9,570 nucleotides of DNA, from contig JAHQWZ010000055.1 in the NCBI GenBank assembly GCA_029856425.1, forward strand, positions 1 through 9,570. Direction: 5' to 3'. The first letter of the stretch is position 1; each line of letters starts with the position of its first letter. The stretch is from Candidatus Thorarchaeota archaeon (GTDB lineage: Archaea; Asgardarchaeota; Thorarchaeia; Thorarchaeales; Thorarchaeaceae). The position numbers were made by a program, and so were the translations under genes. Positions 7,401-9,570 of this stretch are shown here, in pieces. The notes below the pieces were generated by a model that did no database searches, was not told the DNA's origin, and saw only the letters and a program-made list of their open reading frames with translations.

Positions 7401-7891
7401 ACCAGAGTAAGATTCTGCCCATTCAATTACGGGTGCCCTTGAGTGCAGAGATGAGCACTGCACACCTAAAGGCTACTGTTAGATGCGGTAGACTGACAAT
7501 GGAGAAGAAGGAAAGATTCAAGGTCAAGGCCATTGAAAGCCCTGTATTCGATGTTGATTTCTGGATACGGAGGAAGTCTGGAGAAGATATACCCGGACTG
7601 GTGGCAAGACTCACAAAGGTGGAGCTTGGAGCAAGGATATGCGGTCTCAATGAAGGAATGAGGGATCTGGAAGTAATCCTTAGGGTAATGTCGCGGAGGG
7701 AGATAGTGAAGCAGTTCGAGTTTTCACTTTCTGAACCTAAGGCGGGAGAGCAGGAGGTTTCTTTCCAGTGGACTACGCCTCCTGTTGATATGGTCACAGG
7801 GTATTATTTGGATGCTGTGATTACGCAGGATGGAAGACCTCTTCCTGACAGAGCGGTTCGCCAGGATCGAAAGCAATTCACTGTCTACTAA
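4451..7891 (+). CDS. GCS2-family carboxylate-amine ligase-like domain fused to a long beta-sandwich repeat region
   Basis: The 1146-residue product is predicted soluble, with no signal or membrane helix. Its N-terminal part (about 15-315) follows the glutamate-cysteine ligase type 2 / YbdK family. Family positions are GIEVELQ (18-24), ILEIAT (113-118), STGLNP (152-157), FGEHHHI (167-173), IPHLIALSVNSPF (194-206), LGP (241-243) and GTVELRIFDT (282-291). The metal-binding glutamates and histidines are therefore present, which predicts ATP-dependent peptide-bond formation between a carboxylate and an amine, often gamma-glutamyl. Two departures stand out: an insert of about 70 residues (31-102), and MYPFHR where YbdK has IRPSPH. 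A helical tail (about 320-460) follows, then five or six segments of about 100 residues that read as Ig/CARDB-like beta-sandwiches (484-1146). Ordinary members are about 370 residues, so this is three times longer. Substrate unknown; structural or scaffold roles remain possible. Confidence 0.85.
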   Translation: MTDIIPEKSEMRLPFIHGIEVELQVIKKDGSWIKGEEILIIFDRLISNAKALLDKRIQTARVESVKRKYKHSSQTEEGERGSRVVVLYENPKGKPTEFTLLGHDPNVTSLTWILEIATPPCTSLQELAWWIQTLIAISYESLPKESRAILISTGLNPAQEYLKNLSFGEHHHILGPDVDDQIRLAVYNMFRNFIPHLIALSVNSPFENKKPTDIVEIDDAGRTRAPRCKRSIRLFRNTTQLGPTNEFELIPYMLQPDKEAFARHVNRSYSRMVDMYPFHRLGTVELRIFDTQLSIPRRVGIALILQALALKAKKMVLNGEKIPDAGAKSLAINRESAVSAGLWGPFHPGVQTDNPEFMHIYNHTVDDEGLTDDRKKNRFMGDAVASMLYLIRSELEELDAVDNPFLQPIFVSVFGSEVVPPRTTGADFQLDVYAKSEMNMVVLLKSLAGITRECCTNWVYDPLEGTPKLPTWLCWWTGLEPEILTDIEQVFAGQEAEFIVSLRNSGERPLFNLGVDFIIEDSDRNIVHKGVRVVPEISSGQIHSERIAFQTSKEVTAYNIIISIGLAGKRIQLTGTINTYWMKGNIRPGTTTQFSDGKTPVLYTGDIETNFPESTDVTCDIAVIAPNKHKVLAIVTDKLRVESLDTLLFDQTSLPPLIVPPDASHGVERCILRLNLVDAEEELITSVTSRPFYIGFARKGPQLLFDADIKGVYYPGDLVVGEIELASSRHSMSKDAFLLVEFRSDSGEHVEISRCGMKEVIEAPVRFTWRVPPIESDELSHRAGVIVSSIVDKGKEIATTESARFRIDRLGVVLNIDSLRVPDTAHIGGRIAGWLRVRRNTDLGGPARLIIALKFPDEEEQILVEQGIKQSRNLSLAFGPITIPKPKGQKKPSRVTLMARLKFDGAVIDQRSTEIALADGPEGQIASVSFGGIPAFALPDEEIRPVLQVTNITGKKLKYDIRIELESVGGTDMLLKSSRTLEPNQSKILPIQLRVPLSAEMSTAHLKATVRCGRLTMEKKERFKVKAIESPVFDVDFWIRRKSGEDIPGLVARLTKVELGARICGLNEGMRDLEVILRVMSRREIVKQFEFSLSEPKAGEQEVSFQWTTPPVDMVTGYYLDAVITQDGRPLPDRAVRQDRKQFTVY
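5900..7888 (+). repeat. Region encoding tandem beta-sandwich-like domains (residues about 484-1146)
   Basis: Successive segments begin with a short strand, a P/G turn and a second hydrophobic strand. Examples are IEQVFAGQEAEFIVSLRNSG (487-506), VYYPGDLVVGEIELAS (712-727), SLRVPDTAHIGGRIAGWLRV (818-837), AFALPDEEIRPVLQVTN (935-951) and LTKVELGARICGLNEG (1054-1069). Spacing is roughly 100-115 residues. The first resembles CARDB-type adhesion/Ig domains. The copies are too diverged for DNA-level repeats; boundaries are approximate and inferred by eye. Confidence 0.45.
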
Positions 7892-7965
7892 TCTAATGGA
7901 TTCTGATTACATCATACAAGCGTCTAACTCTTTTAGGACTATAGAACTAATCTCGAAGAAAAACG

Positions 7966-8073
7966 ATGCCGAGTTCGACATTTGACTGTTCAGTTTGCAA
8001 AGGTATAATAGGGACAGCGTGGCCGCCGTATGTTAATCGGAGTGGTTTGCTGATAGCACATATATGGTCATAG
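7966..8073 (+). CDS. Possible 35-codon CxxC microprotein in the spacer
   Basis: A 35-codon frame begins ATG at 7966 and ends TAG at 8071-8073. Near its start it reads TFDCSVCKGIIG, then AWPPYVNRSG. The CxxC with a following lysine-glycine resembles one half of a zinc knuckle, and the WPPYVN run is not random-looking. It lacks a clear SD and a second cysteine pair. It could be a real microprotein, a remnant of a longer zinc-ribbon protein, or chance. Apart from this frame, the 259-base spacer 7892-8150 shows only AT-rich promoter-like stretches. Confidence 0.25.
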   Translation: MPSSTFDCSVCKGIIGTAWPPYVNRSGLLIAHIWS

Positions 8074-8108
8074 AACTGTATTAACGGATTATGTATTGGA
8101 GTCAACGA

Positions 8109-8116
8109 TTAATTAA
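8109..8116 (+). promoter_or_regulatory. AT-rich promoter candidate for the DUF92 gene
   Basis: TTAATTAA lies about 40 bases before the preferred start at 8151. Used as a TATA box it would start transcription near 8135-8140, which is too late for an ATG at 8124 but leaves room for the SD at 8138. An alternative is the CATATATGG at 8059-8067, which would allow either start. Confidence 0.25.
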
Positions 8117-8137
8117 ATGACTTATGTGGCGACTAAC

Positions 8138-8146
8138 GGATGTGAT
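8138..8146 (+). promoter_or_regulatory. Ribosome binding site deciding the DUF92 start
   Basis: GGATGTGAT differs by one base from GGAGGTGAT and ends four bases before the ATG at 8151. The upstream in-frame ATG at 8124 has no SD-like sequence. The start at 8151 (309 residues) is therefore preferred over 8124 (318 residues). Confidence 0.5.
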
Positions 8147-8150
8147 TGTG

Positions 8151-9080
8151 ATGCAGGAACTATTGACCCACCCGGTTGTTTCCGGGCTTCTTGTGATGAC
8201 GCTAGTTGGCGTTCTCGCATATAAGGCAGGGTTCCTTGATATCTCAGGAATGATCAGCGCCTTCGTAGTGGGATTTGCGGTTTGGTATACTGGAGGACCA
8301 CCTGCTTTCACGATTCTACTATTCTTCTTCTTGACTTCTGGTTTAGCGACCAAGTTCAAATACAAGGCTAAAGCAAAGCAAGGTCTGGCTCAAGAGGGCA
8401 AAGGTAAGAGATCGTACAAGAACGTACTTGCTAGTGGGATAATTCCGCTTTTCTTCTCAGTAGCGTGGTACATTGCGCGAGTCTATCCATCCTTGGGAAT
8501 AGATCCGTTCTGGATGTTTGGAGGTTTTGTGGGAGCAGTGGCAACAACTGCCGCTGACACATTAGCTTCAGAGATCGGAGTCTTTAGTAAATCGAAGCCT
8601 AGACTTATCACCAACCTCAGGAGAAAGGTTCCGAGAGGTACAATAGGTGCGGTTTCTCTATTAGGGGAAGCCGTGGCTGCTGCAGCAGGTTTGGCTATAG
8701 GAATAATTGCCATCTTCTTTGCTCTGGTATCCTCAGGTACGGCATGGGGGTCTGTCCCTGTGGCTAATGCAGCTCAATTCATGTTCATTATTCCCTTGGC
8801 CATCTTGACAGGGTTCATAGGCTGCAATCTCGACAGTCTAATAGGTGCTGTTGCACAGAACAGATTCGTATGTGAGATATGCGGAGCCATTACAGATAAG
8901 GAATTTCACTGCAGTTATGAAACGAAGTATGTGGGCGGATTCAAGCGGTTCACAAATATCCACGTCAATCTCGGATCATCTACCATGGGTGCAACTCTGG
9001 GCATAGTCTTGGGGGCAGGACTATTCGTTTGGATTCTGGGGGGCTTGTTCTTCTGGATTGCTGCATCATCGAGTAGTTAG
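8151..9080 (+). CDS. DUF92 family integral membrane protein (VTE6-like)
   Basis: This multi-pass membrane protein belongs to the DUF92 family (TIGR00297 type), which includes the plant/cyanobacterial phytyl-phosphate kinase VTE6. Family motifs are well kept: GFLDISGMISAFVVG (27-41), AADTLASEIGVFS (134-146), PR..T then PRGTIGAVSLLG (161-172) and CNLDSLIGAVAQ (225-236). The cysteine segment FVCEICG.....FHC has C241, C244 and C254. The ending VNLGSSTMGATLGI is also typical. About six or seven hydrophobic helices are visible, and the 309-residue length is normal. By analogy it may phosphorylate a prenyl phosphate for isoprenoid lipid metabolism, but archaeal members are uncharacterised to my knowledge, so this is family-based inference. 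It is preceded by a 259-base spacer, so it probably has its own promoter. Its TAG overlaps the stop of the convergent gene. Confidence 0.9.
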   Translation: MQELLTHPVVSGLLVMTLVGVLAYKAGFLDISGMISAFVVGFAVWYTGGPPAFTILLFFFLTSGLATKFKYKAKAKQGLAQEGKGKRSYKNVLASGIIPLFFSVAWYIARVYPSLGIDPFWMFGGFVGAVATTAADTLASEIGVFSKSKPRLITNLRRKVPRGTIGAVSLLGEAVAAAAGLAIGIIAIFFALVSSGTAWGSVPVANAAQFMFIIPLAILTGFIGCNLDSLIGAVAQNRFVCEICGAITDKEFHCSYETKYVGGFKRFTNIHVNLGSSTMGATLGIVLGAGLFVWILGGLFFWIAASSSS

Positions 9081-9570
9081 TTCTTGGACAAATGTTTCTG
9101 CTCATACTTCATTGCCGCTTCGAAAGCTTCCGAAGGTGGGGCTCCTGCAGCAACGGATTGAAGGAATCCTATCATGAACCACGACGTGATGTCATCGGTT
9201 GAATACTCTCGGACATGCCAGATTGGCTTTGACTCATTATCGATGTACACCCTAAAGGCATGTCTATCCTGCATTACAACTAGAGCAGCATCTGTCAAAT
9301 CCTGCAGGACTGGAATTGGATTAGAGCCCAATTGATTCTTGAGTTCTTGCCATTCGCGTTCCGACACAACAAGTACATCAATCTGACGCAGAAGGGGTTC
9401 AATTTCATGGATGCCTCGTTTCCAGAAATGGGGAGAACATCTGTATACAATTGGGACTCCATTCGCCTTTGCGTAGGCGGCAATTGAAATCGCAACCTCA
9501 AGAAACACTTCACCTAGATAGACCACCTTGGCACTTGTTATGATGCTCCATGGTACTTGAGATGGAGAAG
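9077..9570 (-). CDS. PfkB/ribokinase-like protein, C-terminal part, catalytic motif altered
   Basis: The frame is open to the right edge, so the N-terminal half is missing; 163 codons are seen. The pattern is that of the C-terminal half of a PfkB carbohydrate/nucleoside kinase: strand VVYLGEV (15-21 of the fragment), helix AISIAAYAKANGVPIVY, strand IDVLVVSERE (63-72) where the family has an NxxE motif, and AALVVMQD (94-101). The segment STDDITSWFMIGFLQSVAAG (123-142) aligns with the signature DTTGAGDAFxxGFL. In that alignment GAGD becomes DITS, losing the catalytic aspartate and the glycine anion hole. NxxE is also changed to SERE. It may be non-catalytic, highly divergent, or bind nucleotide/sugar for another purpose. 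A GTG at 9526 is in frame but is only internal. Its TAA (9079-9077) overlaps the DUF92 stop. Confidence 0.75.
   Translation of the reverse strand, partial: SPSQVPWSIITSAKVVYLGEVFLEVAISIAAYAKANGVPIVYRCSPHFWKRGIHEIEPLLRQIDVLVVSEREWQELKNQLGSNPIPVLQDLTDAALVVMQDRHAFRVYIDNESKPIWHVREYSTDDITSWFMIGFLQSVAAGAPPSEAFEAAMKYEQKHLSKN

Noticed and set aside
7423..7797. 124-codon open frame on the minus strand inside the large ligase-like gene, with several similar ones (5746-6036, 6226-6513, 6790-7098, 7114-7422)
   Set aside because: They run antisense to a coherent 1146-codon protein with recognisable family motifs, show no ribosome sites or family motifs, and are explained as shadows of the sense codons.
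7892..8123. Spacer examined for tRNA, C/D box RNA or CRISPR repeats
   Set aside because: No cloverleaf, no paired RUGAUGA and CUGA boxes, and no repeated units were found.
8124..8150. Upstream ATG at 8124 as the DUF92 start
   Set aside because: No SD precedes it, whereas GGATGTGAT precedes the in-frame ATG at 8151. It is kept only as an alternative.

Overview
The window looks archaeal, from a mesophilic-type genome of moderate G+C. The grounds are Shine-Dalgarno motifs of the GGAGGTGAT type, mixed ATG/GTG/TTG starts, TATA-like boxes in place of clear bacterial -35/-10 pairs, and a DUF92 membrane protein resembling archaeal members. An Asgard (Thorarchaeia-like) or related uncultured archaeon would fit, but nothing here settles the lineage.

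Left part (1-3131): pieces of an oligopeptide/dipeptide ABC importer arranged divergently. The N-terminal part of a DppC/OppC-type permease runs leftward off the window edge from a TTG start with a strong SD. Upstream of it, on the same strand, is a small two-helix membrane protein with an acidic tail. Across a 227-bp divergent intergenic region, two ATPase genes (dppD and dppF types) run rightward. Both ATPases carry complete nucleotide-binding motifs and the C-terminal four-cysteine module of this subfamily. The substrate-binding protein and the DppB-type permease are not in view.

Middle (3219-7891): three rightward genes that I cannot assign to a known pathway. They are a 145-aa helical protein, a 233-aa protein with no recognised family, and an 1146-aa protein overlapping the 233-aa gene by 20 bases. 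The large protein has an N-terminal domain matching the GCS2 / YbdK carboxylate-amine ligase family (glutamine-synthetase-like fold). About 650 residues of apparent beta-sandwich repeats follow. This fusion, with its two small companions, is the best candidate here for an undescribed system, possibly a cytoplasmic peptide- or amino-acid-ligating complex. The link to the neighbouring peptide importer is suggestive only.

Right part (7892-9570): a 259-base spacer with a possible 35-codon CxxC microprotein, then a DUF92 membrane protein related to the phytyl-phosphate kinase VTE6 family. It converges, with overlapping stop codons, on a PfkB/ribokinase-like gene that enters from the right edge. 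In that kinase-like protein the catalytic GAGD motif is replaced, so it may not be an ordinary sugar kinase.

No rRNA, tRNA, CRISPR array, insertion sequence or integrase is visible. The intergenic stretches hold only weak promoter-like and dyad elements, listed individually.
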